A stretch of 64,000 nt of DNA from an uncultured Ruminiclostridium sp. (GTDB lineage: Bacteria > Bacillota > Clostridia > Oscillospirales > Acutalibacteraceae). The translations under genes and the position numbers were made by a program. Under the pieces are notes generated by a model. The model did no database searches and had not been told where the DNA came from. It was given only the letters and a program-made list of their open reading frames with translations. Location: contig CABUCM010000002.1 in the NCBI GenBank assembly GCA_902490005.1, positions 1 through 64,000 of the forward strand. Reading direction: 5' to 3'. Shown piece after piece: positions 25,227-33,225 of the stretch (positions are counted from its first letter, which is position 1; each line of letters opens with the position of its first letter).

Positions 25227-25721
25227 TCAATCTATCAGTTGTTTCAGGACCTCCAAACGGGGATCCACCTGACGCGCGGAGCAATCGCATTTCCCCTCAT
25301 TCAAGTTTTTTCCGCACCCAGGGCACAAGCCCTTGCAATCCGGCTTGCAGAGAAATTTTGTGGGTAATTCCAGCAAAATATCCTCCCGCAACAGGTCGTC
25401 CAGCTCAACGCTCTCGTTTTCCACCAGAAGAAGCGTGTCATTTTCCTCGTCATTCAAGGTGTTCACCAGAACATGCTGAAACGAAAACCGGTATGCCTTC
25501 TGCGTATCCGCCGCACAGCGGTCGCAGGGGCTGCGGAAATCAAACGCAACATCCGCTTTTAAATGGATCGCTCCAGCCCGGTTTTCAGCCTGCGCCTTCA
25601 CCGAAACCGGTGTGGCAAACGGACGCACGCCTGAAAGGACGACCTGGGATAAATCCATTTCGTAATGAAGATCTTTTCTACCGCCGTCCTCTAAAAACAA
25701 GTTTTTTAATTCAAGCAGCAT
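25227..25721 (-). CDS. YceD/DUF177 family protein
   Basis: 164 residues. CDRCAADTQ in the middle and the Cys cluster CKPDCKGLCPGCGKNLNEG near the C-terminus are typical. DUF177 proteins are linked to 23S rRNA or 50S accumulation in bacteria and plants and precede rpmF almost universally. A consensus promoter lies directly upstream. Confidence 0.9.
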   Translation of the reverse strand: MLLELKNLFLEDGGRKDLHYEMDLSQVVLSGVRPFATPVSVKAQAENRAGAIHLKADVAFDFRSPCDRCAADTQKAYRFSFQHVLVNTLNDEENDTLLLVENESVELDDLLREDILLELPTKFLCKPDCKGLCPGCGKNLNEGKCDCSARQVDPRLEVLKQLID

Positions 25722-25750
25722 AAAATAATCCTCCCTATTACACCTTAAGT

Positions 25751-25779
25751 ATTATAAAGGTTCTTGGTTCCTTTGTCAA
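25751..25779 (-). promoter_or_regulatory. Consensus sigma-A promoter of DUF177-rpmF
   Basis: Minus strand TTGACA (25779-25774), exactly 17 bases, TATAAT (25756-25751). A perfect match to the vegetative consensus. Confidence 0.92.
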
Positions 25780-25811
25780 CTAAAATCTTAGGAATTCTCC
25801 CCGGTTTCCAT

Positions 25812-25839
25812 TTGCAGGAAACTAAAAACATGCTATAAT
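25812..25839 (+). promoter_or_regulatory. Promoter of the murT-gatD-like operon
   Basis: TTGCAG (25812-25817), 16 bases, TATAAT (25834-25839) with a TGC extension before the -10. It diverges from the DUF177 promoter 33 bases away. The leader is about 145 bases long; I see no riboswitch in it. Confidence 0.8.
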
Positions 25840-25988
25840 AACCCTAACGCAAAGCACGGCGCGCTTTCACGGCCTTGCCGCCTGCCGCCCCCCTGGATTT
25901 ACGCCATGATTGGCCGCTTTGTTTTTCAAAAGAAGCCCCGCTTCTTTTTTAGTATCACCACCAAGCAGAAAGAAAGGTTGCCTGACGG

Positions 25989-27317
25989 ATGAAAAAATTC
26001 TTTGTGATTCTGGTCTGCAAAATGATCCGGCTTGCCGGCAAGCTTACTGGCAGGGGCAGTTCCCTGCCGGGACAGATCGCCTTAAAGCTTGACCCGAATA
26101 TTCTCAGCAAAATCAAAATGCCGCCTTATATTGTCGCTGTCACCGGCAGCAACGGCAAAACCTCCACCGTGGAGCTGATCGCCCGGATTTTAAAGGACGC
26201 GGGAAAAAGCTTCGCCTATAACAAGGAGGGCTCTAACCAGATCGAGGGCGTCACCACCCTGATTTTGGACAACTGCACCTTATCCGGCAAGGTGAAGCCA
26301 GAGATTATTTTAATTGAAAGCGACGAACGGTTTGCCAAGTACACCTTTGGGCACTTTACCCCCACCCACTATGTCATTACCAATCTTTACCGGGACCAGC
26401 TGACTCGAAACGGCCATCCGGAATGGGTATATCACGCCATTGAGGAAAGCATTCACCCCGGGACCCAGCTGGTTCTAAACGCCGACGACCCTTTGGTTTC
26501 CAAATTCGGCCTGGGCCGGGAAAACACCGTATACTTCGGCGCGGACAGGCTTCCCCAGTCCACCGGGGAGTGCACCTCCCTATACAACGACGGAAAATAC
26601 TGCCCCAACTGCAAGCATTTGATGGAGTATGAATTTTATCATTACAACCACATCGGCAAATTCCGCTGCCCCAACTGCGGGCTTCACAGCAATCCAACTG
26701 TTTATACGGTCACCAGCGCCGACCTGGATGACAGCTCGGTGGTCATCAACGAAAAGTACAAGCTTCGCTTGGCGTTTTCCAGCTTCTATATGATGTACAA
26801 TACCCTGGCCGCTTTTGCGGCCGCCTCCCTCCTAGGGGTGGCGCCAGAATCCATCGTGCAGAGCGTCAGCGATTACACTTTGCAAAACGGCCGCATTGTC
26901 CGGTTCTCCATCGGTGGGCATCAGGGGGTTCTGCTGGCCTCCAAGCATGAAAATTCTGTTTCCTACGATCAAAGCCTGCGGGCGGCGGTTTCCGGAAGCC
27001 AGCCGAAAACCGTGGTCATCATTGTGGATGCGGTCAGCCGCAAATATTTCACCTCCGACATCTCCTGGCTGTGGGATATTGATTTTGAGCTTTTGGCTAG
27101 TGAAAAAGTCCAGAAGATCGTTCTCGCCGGCCTTTACTGCGGCGACCTGGCGGTTCGGTTCGATTACACAGAGATTCCCAAAGAAAAAATCACTGTCATC
27201 AGCGACATTGGAGAAACCGTTTCCTGGCTTTCCGAAAACGCTGAGGGTGAAATTTTGGCCATCACCTGCTTTTCCGATAAGGGGAAATTTCTTTCCCGCA
27301 TCCAGCTTCAGCCGTAA
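25989..27317 (+). CDS. murT: MurT-like Mur ligase with divergent C-terminal domain
   Basis: 442 residues. MurT amidates D-Glu of lipid II to D-isoglutamine, taking ammonia from GatD. The ligase core is intact: SLPGQIALKLDPN, P-loop GSNGKTS (52-58), NKEGSNQIEG, TNLYRDQ, LNADDPLVSK, and a four-Cys zinc ribbon (Cys205, 208, 227, 230). The C-terminal DUF1727 domain departs from type. Where S. aureus MurT has KNPAGMN this has KHENSVSYD (319-327). Where that has NDNAADG, which includes the Asp completing the GatD triad, this has VDAVSRKYFTSD (346-357); the following SW-x-WD is kept. The partner gene is equally altered. Family is certain; isoglutamine synthesis is not. Confidence 0.85.
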   Translation: MKKFFVILVCKMIRLAGKLTGRGSSLPGQIALKLDPNILSKIKMPPYIVAVTGSNGKTSTVELIARILKDAGKSFAYNKEGSNQIEGVTTLILDNCTLSGKVKPEIILIESDERFAKYTFGHFTPTHYVITNLYRDQLTRNGHPEWVYHAIEESIHPGTQLVLNADDPLVSKFGLGRENTVYFGADRLPQSTGECTSLYNDGKYCPNCKHLMEYEFYHYNHIGKFRCPNCGLHSNPTVYTVTSADLDDSSVVINEKYKLRLAFSSFYMMYNTLAAFAAASLLGVAPESIVQSVSDYTLQNGRIVRFSIGGHQGVLLASKHENSVSYDQSLRAAVSGSQPKTVVIIVDAVSRKYFTSDISWLWDIDFELLASEKVQKIVLAGLYCGDLAVRFDYTEIPKEKITVISDIGETVSWLSENAEGEILAITCFSDKGKFLSRIQLQP

Positions 27318-27331
27318 AAGGAGGATATCAA

Positions 27332-28057
27332 ATGAAACTGCTGCATCTTTACTATGACCTGATGAACCTTTACGGCGAATACGCCAACATAACAGTGCTG
27401 GCGCGGCACCTGAAGGATCAGGGCCTGGAGGTTACCGTGGACCGGAGAACCCTGGGGGACTGCTTCGACTGCGCCGGATATGATTTTATCTATTTGGGCG
27501 CCGGTATGGAAAGCAGCCAAAAGATTGCCCTGGAGGACCTTCTCCCCCACCGGGAAGAGCTGGCCGCCGCCATTGAAAAAGGAGCGGTGCTTCTGTTCAC
27601 CGGCAATGCCTTGGAGCTGCTGGGCAAATCCATCGCCGACTGCGCCGGCAAGGAATATCAGGCCTTGGGCTTTTCTGATTTCACCACCCGGGAAACCGGC
27701 CAGCGGATTACCGGCGACGTCATCTGCCAGTGCAGCCAAATCCAGGAGCCTGTGGTAGGCTTTGTGAATAAATGCAGCCAAATCCAAGGGATCAGCCAGC
27801 CCCTGTTTACCGTTTCCATGGGTCCCGGCAGCCACCCGGACAGCCAGCAGGAGGGCGTTTTCTTCAGCCATGTGTTCGGGACGCATTTGACCGGCCCGAT
27901 TCTGGTGAAAAACCCAGCTTTTTTGAATTATATTGTCTCTGTGCTTGGAAAAAAGGAAAACCCCGGGTTTGTTTTGGCCCAGCTGGAGTATCCCCACGAA
28001 ACGCGGGCCTATGAAACCACCTTGCGGGAACTGACCAAACGCCGCGACGGCGCTTAA
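27332..28057 (+). CDS. gatD: GatD-like class I glutaminase homologue lacking catalytic residues
   Basis: 241 residues, normal GatD length, with an AAGGAGG site 14 bases after murT. The fold signature is clear: LHLYYDLMNLYGEYANI, DFIYLGAGMESSQ, ITGDV, VVGFVN. However the nucleophile elbow ICGGYQFLG of S. aureus GatD reads FTGNALELLG here (89-98), with no Cys. The NHGGRT loop reads NKCSQI (146-151), losing the glutamine-binding Arg. GTYLHGP reads GTHLTGP (183-189), moving or losing the catalytic His. The frame is intact and codon use is normal, so it looks maintained rather than decaying. It may be a structural partner of MurT. Confidence 0.82.
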   Translation: MKLLHLYYDLMNLYGEYANITVLARHLKDQGLEVTVDRRTLGDCFDCAGYDFIYLGAGMESSQKIALEDLLPHREELAAAIEKGAVLLFTGNALELLGKSIADCAGKEYQALGFSDFTTRETGQRITGDVICQCSQIQEPVVGFVNKCSQIQGISQPLFTVSMGPGSHPDSQQEGVFFSHVFGTHLTGPILVKNPAFLNYIVSVLGKKENPGFVLAQLEYPHETRAYETTLRELTKRRDGA

Positions 28058-28087
28058 GCCCTCCACGGCCCCTTAGCGAAGAAAATA

Positions 28088-28118
28088 AAAGCGCCAGGCA
28101 AATTGCCTGGCGCTTTTT
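28088..28118. terminator. Bidirectional terminator between gatD and the P-loop gene
   Basis: Near-perfect palindrome GCGCCAGGCAA / TTGCCTGGCGC (28091-28113) with T runs on both strands, between convergent genes. Confidence 0.9.
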
Positions 28119-28128
28119 ACAGTTTCCG

Positions 28129-28545
28129 TTAAATCTTTACAGAGTCCGCGTCGATCCGCGCCGGCAGCTCGCTGGCGTCGGCGGAGATCAGCATGACAAT
28201 CTTCACTTCCGCGTGAGAGGCGAGCCCATTGGCCTTGGCGACAAAATCGGCCAGAGCCTCAAAATCCCGTCCGGTAATTTTCAGGGTGGAATCCACAAAA
28301 ATATCGGTCACATCGTAATTTCCAGCACAGATGCCGCTGAGGAAGCCGTAAAACGCGTCAAAGCCGCTGATATTATACTGCTCGATGTCAATCAGGCGGG
28401 CTTTGTGGGAAACGTCATAGGTGAGCTTGGCGCCCTTTTCAATGACAACCACATTCCCATCGGATTTTTCCACAGCCTCATTGGCCAATTGGATCAATCT
28501 TTTTGTTTTTCCGGAACCTTTATTCCCAATAATCAGAGTTATCAT
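28129..28545 (-). CDS. Small P-loop ATPase of unknown role
   Basis: 138 residues. Walker A GNKGSGKT lies at residues 7-14, and IFVDSTLKI near 83-91 could be a Walker B with Asp. The rest is alternating strand and helix ending in VKIVMLISADASELP, so it is a compact single-domain NTP-binding protein. It has no recognised partner domain; pgi lies just upstream in the same orientation. No function can be read from the sequence. Confidence 0.65.
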   Translation of the reverse strand: MITLIIGNKGSGKTKRLIQLANEAVEKSDGNVVVIEKGAKLTYDVSHKARLIDIEQYNISGFDAFYGFLSGICAGNYDVTDIFVDSTLKITGRDFEALADFVAKANGLASHAEVKIVMLISADASELPARIDADSVKI

Positions 28546-28592
28546 AGGATACTCCTCCTGTATATTTATTCCGCCACCGGCGGTTTTTCATG

Positions 28593-29933
28593 TTATTTTG
28601 CAAGTCTTGCTTCCAAAGCGGCTTTTTCGCTCTCATAGCCGGGCTTTCCCAGCAAAGCGAACATGTTCTTTTTGTAGCTTTCCACACCGGGCTGGTCAAA
28701 GGGATTAACCCCCATCAGATAACCGGAAATGGCGCATGCCTTTTCAAAGAAATAAATCAGATAGCCAAGTTCAAATTCGGAGGCCTCGTCAATATGGAGC
28801 ACCATATTGGGGGCGCCGCCGTCGGTATGGGCCAGCACCGTACCTTCAAAGGCCTTTTCGTTGATATAAGCCATAGATTTGCCGGCCAGGAAATTCAGGC
28901 CGTCTACATTGTCCTTATCCTCGTTTAGAACGATCTCCCGCTTTGCCTTATCGATAAGCACTACCGTCTCAAACAGCAGGCGCTTGCCGTCCTGGATAAA
29001 CTGTCCCATGGAATGGAGATCCGTAGAAAACACCACAGAGGCCGGGAACAGGCCCTTCTGGTCCTTGCCCTCGCTCTCGCCGTAAAGCTGCTTCCACCAT
29101 TCGTTCATCAGGGTGAAGCAGGGCTCGTAGCTGACCAGCACCTCTACCTCTTTCCCCTTGCGGTACAAAACGTTCCGCAGGGCCGCGTATTTGTAGCAGT
29201 CGTTTTTGTTTAAGTCAGGCTCCATAAAGTCGTTCTGGGCTTTTCTGGCGCCGGACATCAAAGCGTCGATATCGCAGCCGGCCACCGCGATGGGAAGCAG
29301 GCCTACCGCCGTCAGTACGGAAAACCGTCCGCCCACGTCGTCGGGAACCACAAAGGTTTCGTAGCCCTCCTCGTCGGCCAGCTTCTTCAAGGTGCCTCTG
29401 GCCTTGTCGGTGGTGCAGTAAATTCTTCCTTTGGCTCCTTCCTTGCCGTACTTTTTCTCCAGCAGTTCCCGGAACACACGAAACGCAATAGCGGGCTCCG
29501 TGGTGGTGCCGGATTTGGAAATCATGTTGATGGATACGTCCCTGCCTTCGCACAGGTCAATCAGTTCCGCCAGCGCGGTGGAGCTGATGCTGTTGCCCGC
29601 GAAATAAATGTCCGGGGTATCCTTTTTCAAGGCGTTATAGTTTGGGGATTTTAAAAATTCAATCGCCGCCCGGGCCCCTAAATAGGAGCCGCCGATGCCG
29701 ATAACGATAAAAATGTCCGTATCGGATTTGATCTTTTCCGCAGCCTTTTGGATCCGTGAAAACTCTTCCTTATCATAGTCGGTGGGAAGCTGGATCCAGC
29801 CTAGAAAATCGCTGCCTAAGCCTGTTCCGGCATGAAGGGTTTCATGGGCCAGTTTGACTTGAGGGGCCATAGCTTCACATTCCTGAGGCTTGACAAAGCC
29901 CTCCAGATGCTGTGTGCTGAGTTTTGTCGCCAT
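28593..29933 (-). CDS. pgi: Glucose-6-phosphate isomerase
   Basis: 446 residues, the usual Gram-positive length. Interconverts glucose-6-phosphate and fructose-6-phosphate. Visible: IGIGGSYLGARAAIEFL, the phosphate-binding SKSGTTTEPAIAFR, GGRFSVLTAVGLLPIAVAG, and the C-terminal GVNPFDQPGVESYKKN with the catalytic Lys. Own promoter upstream; GAGGAGG precedes the ATG. Confidence 0.97.
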   Translation of the reverse strand: MATKLSTQHLEGFVKPQECEAMAPQVKLAHETLHAGTGLGSDFLGWIQLPTDYDKEEFSRIQKAAEKIKSDTDIFIVIGIGGSYLGARAAIEFLKSPNYNALKKDTPDIYFAGNSISSTALAELIDLCEGRDVSINMISKSGTTTEPAIAFRVFRELLEKKYGKEGAKGRIYCTTDKARGTLKKLADEEGYETFVVPDDVGGRFSVLTAVGLLPIAVAGCDIDALMSGARKAQNDFMEPDLNKNDCYKYAALRNVLYRKGKEVEVLVSYEPCFTLMNEWWKQLYGESEGKDQKGLFPASVVFSTDLHSMGQFIQDGKRLLFETVVLIDKAKREIVLNEDKDNVDGLNFLAGKSMAYINEKAFEGTVLAHTDGGAPNMVLHIDEASEFELGYLIYFFEKACAISGYLMGVNPFDQPGVESYKKNMFALLGKPGYESEKAALEARLAK

Positions 29934-29984
29934 AATTGAACCTCCTCGATCCGCGGCGCGCCCGCCGCTCTTTTCTTATTTTTT

Positions 29985-30013
29985 ATTTTACAATATCCCA
30001 GCACAATTTGCAA
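29985..30013 (-). promoter_or_regulatory. Promoter of pgi
   Basis: Minus strand TTGCAA (30013-30008), 17 bases, TAAAAT (29990-29985), about 50 bases ahead of pgi. The leader contains a GC-rich self-complementary stretch (29953-29968). Confidence 0.72.
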
Positions 30014-30112
30014 GGACGGCCTGGTTCATTTCCCCGGTTTTTGTGAAAATTAACGATTTCGCCAAACTTTGTTCTCATATTTTTATGTTTTGAAAATAAT
30101 CACGCTTTTACG

Positions 30113-31258
30113 CTACAGCCGCAGCAGCTCTTTGGCTAAAACCCCCAGAGCGGAAAAGAAGCTGATGGGCTCAATGTCCACTGAGGAAGTAATGGGATAT
30201 TCCGTCAGCACCTCTCCGTCCAAGGTATAGACGATCTTTCCCAGCTGCTGCCCTTTGGCCACCGGGGCCTCCACCGACTCCGCCAGCTGGATTTCCGTCT
30301 TTAAATCCTTCTCCCGGCCCTTTGTCAGCAAAACGCTGCCGGAAGCCGCCGATTCCGTCGCGGCCTGGGACTGCATACCGTTGACCACAGGGACCAGCTG
30401 CAACGCCTCCTCCGGCAAGCCCGGCGTATAGATCATGTAATTGGAAAAGCCGTAATCCAGCAAGGACGCCGCGTCGGTAAACCGTTCCTTGCCGCTGGCG
30501 CTGCCCAGCACCACCCCAATCAGGGACATCCCATCCCGCTGGGCCGTGGCGGTAATACAGCTTCCGGCGCCGCTGGTGGTACCCGTTTTCAGGCCGGTGA
30601 TCCCGTTATAGCTTTTCAGCAGCTTATTCGTATTGACAATCTGTGTTTTCCCTTCTCTTAGGGTGTCCATCCAAATAGTGGTATAATCAAAAATCTTCTC
30701 ATGCTTAATCAATTCCCGGGACATGAGGGCCACGTCGTAAGCACTGGTCACGTGGCCGTCCTCATCCAGGCCGTTGCAGTTTTTAAATACCGTATCCGCC
30801 ATCCCCAGCTCACCGGCCCGCTGGTTCATCTTTTGGACAAACGCCTCCTCCGTGCCCTCCAGATGCTCCGCCAGGGCCACCGCCGCGTCGTTGGCGGAGG
30901 CCACCACCGTGGCTTTAATCATATCGTCGGCGGACATGGTTTCCCCCGGCTCCAGCCAGATATCAGACCCGCCCATGGACGAGGCGTGCTCGCTGGCCGT
31001 AATCGTGTCTGTCAGGGAAAGCCTTCCCTGGTCGATGGCCTCCATCACCAAAAGCAGGGTCATTACCTTGGTGATCGACGCGCAGGGCCTAACCTCATGA
31101 GAATTTTTCTCAAACAGCGCCTTGCCGCTGGATGCCTCCATCAGCACGGCGCTGGGCGCCGTCAGGTCTTCCTCGGAAAGCGCATTCGCCGCCGGCATCG
31201 ATGATATTACCAGTAAAATTCCAAGCCCCAGGCACAAAGCCCTTTTCCAAAATTTCAT
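30113..31258 (-). CDS. D-alanyl-D-alanine carboxypeptidase (S11 family), second copy
   Basis: 381 residues with a signal peptide (hydrophobic 7-20, cleavage near Ala26). Motifs: S61-I-T-K64, SAN near 121 and KTG near 228. A C-terminal beta domain and a short amphipathic end (FFSALGVLAKELL) follow. It trims peptidoglycan pentapeptides outside the membrane. Sequence differs well from the copy at 16663-17814, so the two probably serve different growth or sporulation stages. Confidence 0.92.
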   Translation of the reverse strand: MKFWKRALCLGLGILLVISSMPAANALSEEDLTAPSAVLMEASSGKALFEKNSHEVRPCASITKVMTLLLVMEAIDQGRLSLTDTITASEHASSMGGSDIWLEPGETMSADDMIKATVVASANDAAVALAEHLEGTEEAFVQKMNQRAGELGMADTVFKNCNGLDEDGHVTSAYDVALMSRELIKHEKIFDYTTIWMDTLREGKTQIVNTNKLLKSYNGITGLKTGTTSGAGSCITATAQRDGMSLIGVVLGSASGKERFTDAASLLDYGFSNYMIYTPGLPEEALQLVPVVNGMQSQAATESAASGSVLLTKGREKDLKTEIQLAESVEAPVAKGQQLGKIVYTLDGEVLTEYPITSSVDIEPISFFSALGVLAKELLRL

Positions 31259-31676
31259 ACCGCACCTCCAACAAGTATTCTTCTGGTTTATACTTATGTA
31301 AGCGCCTGTCTTTTTAGTCGTTATTTATCAATGATGCTTTCCGCGAAAAGTGAAAACTAATTGGCATTTGATTTTGTGACATACAATCATACAAATTATC
31401 TTGGATAGAGATAGGAAAGAAATCATCTCAATGGGTGCCGGTTTATCCCTTGCGGCGCCAGCGGGCCAAGCTGTTGAAGACAATGGTATGGTGCTTGAAA
31501 CAATCCCCGCGTAAGCAGCCCTAAGCTGTATGTTACGGAATTTGAACATCTAACCTTTGAATACACGCCAGCGGTGGCAGTATTTTCAGAAGGCGTCTCA
31601 ATTCCTGAAGGCGGCGCTTCCCCTGCGGCGCAAAATAAGCCTGGAAAGGAATCCCTCTCCAGGCTTACAGGCTTAT
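31259..31676. other. Intergenic region, possible gene remnant
   Basis: About 400 bases between the carboxypeptidase and HD genes. On the plus strand a run of about 45 codons ends in SMGAGLSLAAPAGQAVEDNG and VLETIPA before a stop at about 31515, and a second segment reads TFEYTPAVAVFSEGVSIPEG. Neither has a start with a binding site. They look like debris of a degraded gene, but I cannot name it. A 73-codon minus-strand frame (31328-31549) also lacks support. Confidence 0.3.
31632..31667 (-). terminator. Terminator of the HD-domain gene
   Basis: Stem TAAGCCTGGA / TCCAGGCTTA (31636-31667) extended by an inner GAGG/CCTT pairing, then four T on the minus strand, directly after the HD gene. Confidence 0.75.
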
Positions 31677-32264
31677 TTATTTTTTATTCACCGCTGAGGT
31701 TCCCTTTTCCCGAAGATAGGTGGACTCCAGATCCGCCAAATGGAGCTTCACGGCGATTGGGTATTTATCGAAAGCGTTGCTGATGGCGTAGCCGCCGCTT
31801 TTGGCGGTATCGTCAAAGCCGCCCATATGCCAGCGGATGGCCATGGCCTCCGAGGTTTTCAGCCGCATAAACCGCTCGATCAAAAACACGGATTTTTCCC
31901 CATGGCCGTAGGGGAACATATCCTCCACGCTGAAATAGGGCTGCTTTTCCCATTGCCCGGTTTCCTCATTTTTCACGTTTCGGGTAGAAGTCTTATAAAA
32001 CTGGGCCTTGCACAAGTCATGGAGCAAAGCGCAGATTGCGAAGCTTTCCGGATTATCGGCTCCTTCTTCAAAGTGCTTTTCCATCATCACCTGATACACC
32101 TTGACGCTGTGCTGCACCAGCCCGCCGGTGCAGGCGCAGTGGAATTTTGTGCTGGCCGGGGCGGTAAAGAAATCCGTTGTTTGCAGCCATTCCAAAAGCT
32201 CCCTGGAGCCTTCCCGGCTGATATGTTCCTGGTAAATGCTGATAAACTCTTCTTTATAACCCAT
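31677..32264 (-). CDS. HD-domain phosphohydrolase-like protein
   Basis: 195 residues from ATG 32264, preceded by AAAGGAG; an ATG nine codons upstream lacks a site. The HD metal motif is seen as LVQHSVKVYQVM followed by CALLHDLCKAQFY and a later IRWHMGGFD, the pattern of a compact HD domain. The substrate is unknown; a nucleotide or 3'-end RNA phosphodiesterase role would be a guess. Transcribed alone, with a terminator behind it. Confidence 0.78.
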   Translation of the reverse strand: MGYKEEFISIYQEHISREGSRELLEWLQTTDFFTAPASTKFHCACTGGLVQHSVKVYQVMMEKHFEEGADNPESFAICALLHDLCKAQFYKTSTRNVKNEETGQWEKQPYFSVEDMFPYGHGEKSVFLIERFMRLKTSEAMAIRWHMGGFDDTAKSGGYAISNAFDKYPIAVKLHLADLESTYLREKGTSAVNKK

Positions 32265-32450
32265 AATCTCTCCTTTATGTACACAATGCATATCTCTTGT
32301 ATTTTTATCTTATTTATTGTAACATAAACAGATACGGCTGGACAACACAAAACAGGAAGTTTTTCAATATCCTAACGGCTTATGGCCCGCAGCGCCCTGT
32401 ATCCCAATGATATAAAAATATACCAGCCGCGTTTTCAAAAGGAGAAACAT

Positions 32451-33161
32451 ATGAAAAATAAAACCATGCAGGTGCTCCACTCCTCGCCGAAAGGCCGCCG
32501 CTCCCCGCCGAATACCGGCTTCGCCCAGGGGCTTTGCTTTTATAAGCTGTTTTGGATTTTTGTAATTGGCAGCATCATCGGCTGTTTGGTGGAAATGCTT
32601 TGGTGCTATTTAAACGAAGGCTTTTTTGAAAGCCGCCAGGGCCTGATTTACGGCCCGTTTTCTCCCGTTTACGGCCTGGGCGCGGTGCTTTTCACTTTGG
32701 TGATGTACCGGTTCAAGCATTCCAGCAGTTTTATTATTTTCCTGGTCAGCGCCGTGGTAGGCGCCCTGTTCGAATATGTTTGTTCCTGGGTTCAGGAACT
32801 GGCCTTCGGCACCGTTTCCTGGGAATACAGCAGCGAGCCCTTAAACCTGAACGGCAGAACCAGCCTTTCCTTCGCGGTGATGTGGGGCGTGCTGGGGCTG
32901 GTGTTTATGAAGCACGTGCTTCCTTTTTTAGAGCGCCACATCCAGCGTTTCCCCGTCAAGCCCGGTACGATTATCACTTGGATTTTGGTTGTACTCATGG
33001 CTCTGGATATTATCGTCTCTGCCGCCGCGGTGCGCCGGCAGACGGACCGGCACAACGGCGTCCCTTCCACCAATATCGTCACCCAATTTCTCGACGACCA
33101 TTATCCAGATTCCTTTTTAAAACTCATTTATCCCAACATGGAGCATCCCGGCAGAAACTGA
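32451..33161 (+). CDS. CmpB-like membrane protein (putative ABC transporter, PF06541)
   Basis: 236 residues from ATG 32451 (MKNKTMQ) with AAAGGAG upstream. Four or five membrane helices. QGLIYGPFSPVYGLGAVLF and the SLSFAVMWGVLGLVF segment are diagnostic of the family, which is named a type-IV ABC transporter subunit without strong functional proof. No ATPase gene is adjacent. A shorter relative lies at 45109-45495. Confidence 0.82.
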   Translation: MKNKTMQVLHSSPKGRRSPPNTGFAQGLCFYKLFWIFVIGSIIGCLVEMLWCYLNEGFFESRQGLIYGPFSPVYGLGAVLFTLVMYRFKHSSSFIIFLVSAVVGALFEYVCSWVQELAFGTVSWEYSSEPLNLNGRTSLSFAVMWGVLGLVFMKHVLPFLERHIQRFPVKPGTIITWILVVLMALDIIVSAAAVRRQTDRHNGVPSTNIVTQFLDDHYPDSFLKLIYPNMEHPGRN

Positions 33162-33176
33162 AAAGGAAATTTTTAG

Positions 33177-33210
33177 AAAAAAGCGCCGCGAAGGTTCGCG
33201 GCGCTTTTTT
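33177..33210. terminator. Bidirectional terminator
   Basis: Perfect 11-pair stem AGCGCCGCGAA / TTCGCGGCGCT with A and T runs on either side, between the convergent CmpB-like and GH25 genes. Confidence 0.92.
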
Positions 33211-33225
33211 GCATTGTTTTTCTTT

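Noticed and set aside
27332..28057. GatD homologue as a pseudogene
   Set aside because: The frame is full length, has a strong ribosome binding site, shares an operon with an equally diverged partner, and the fold motifs are kept; loss of only the active-site residues argues against random decay.
27308..28066. Open frame of 252 codons on the minus strand across gatD
   Set aside because: Antisense to gatD, which has a clear family signature and AAGGAGG site; composition is that of a reverse-complement shadow.
31328..31549. 73-codon minus-strand frame as a gene
   Set aside because: No ribosome binding site, no recognisable motif, and composition unlike neighbouring proteins.
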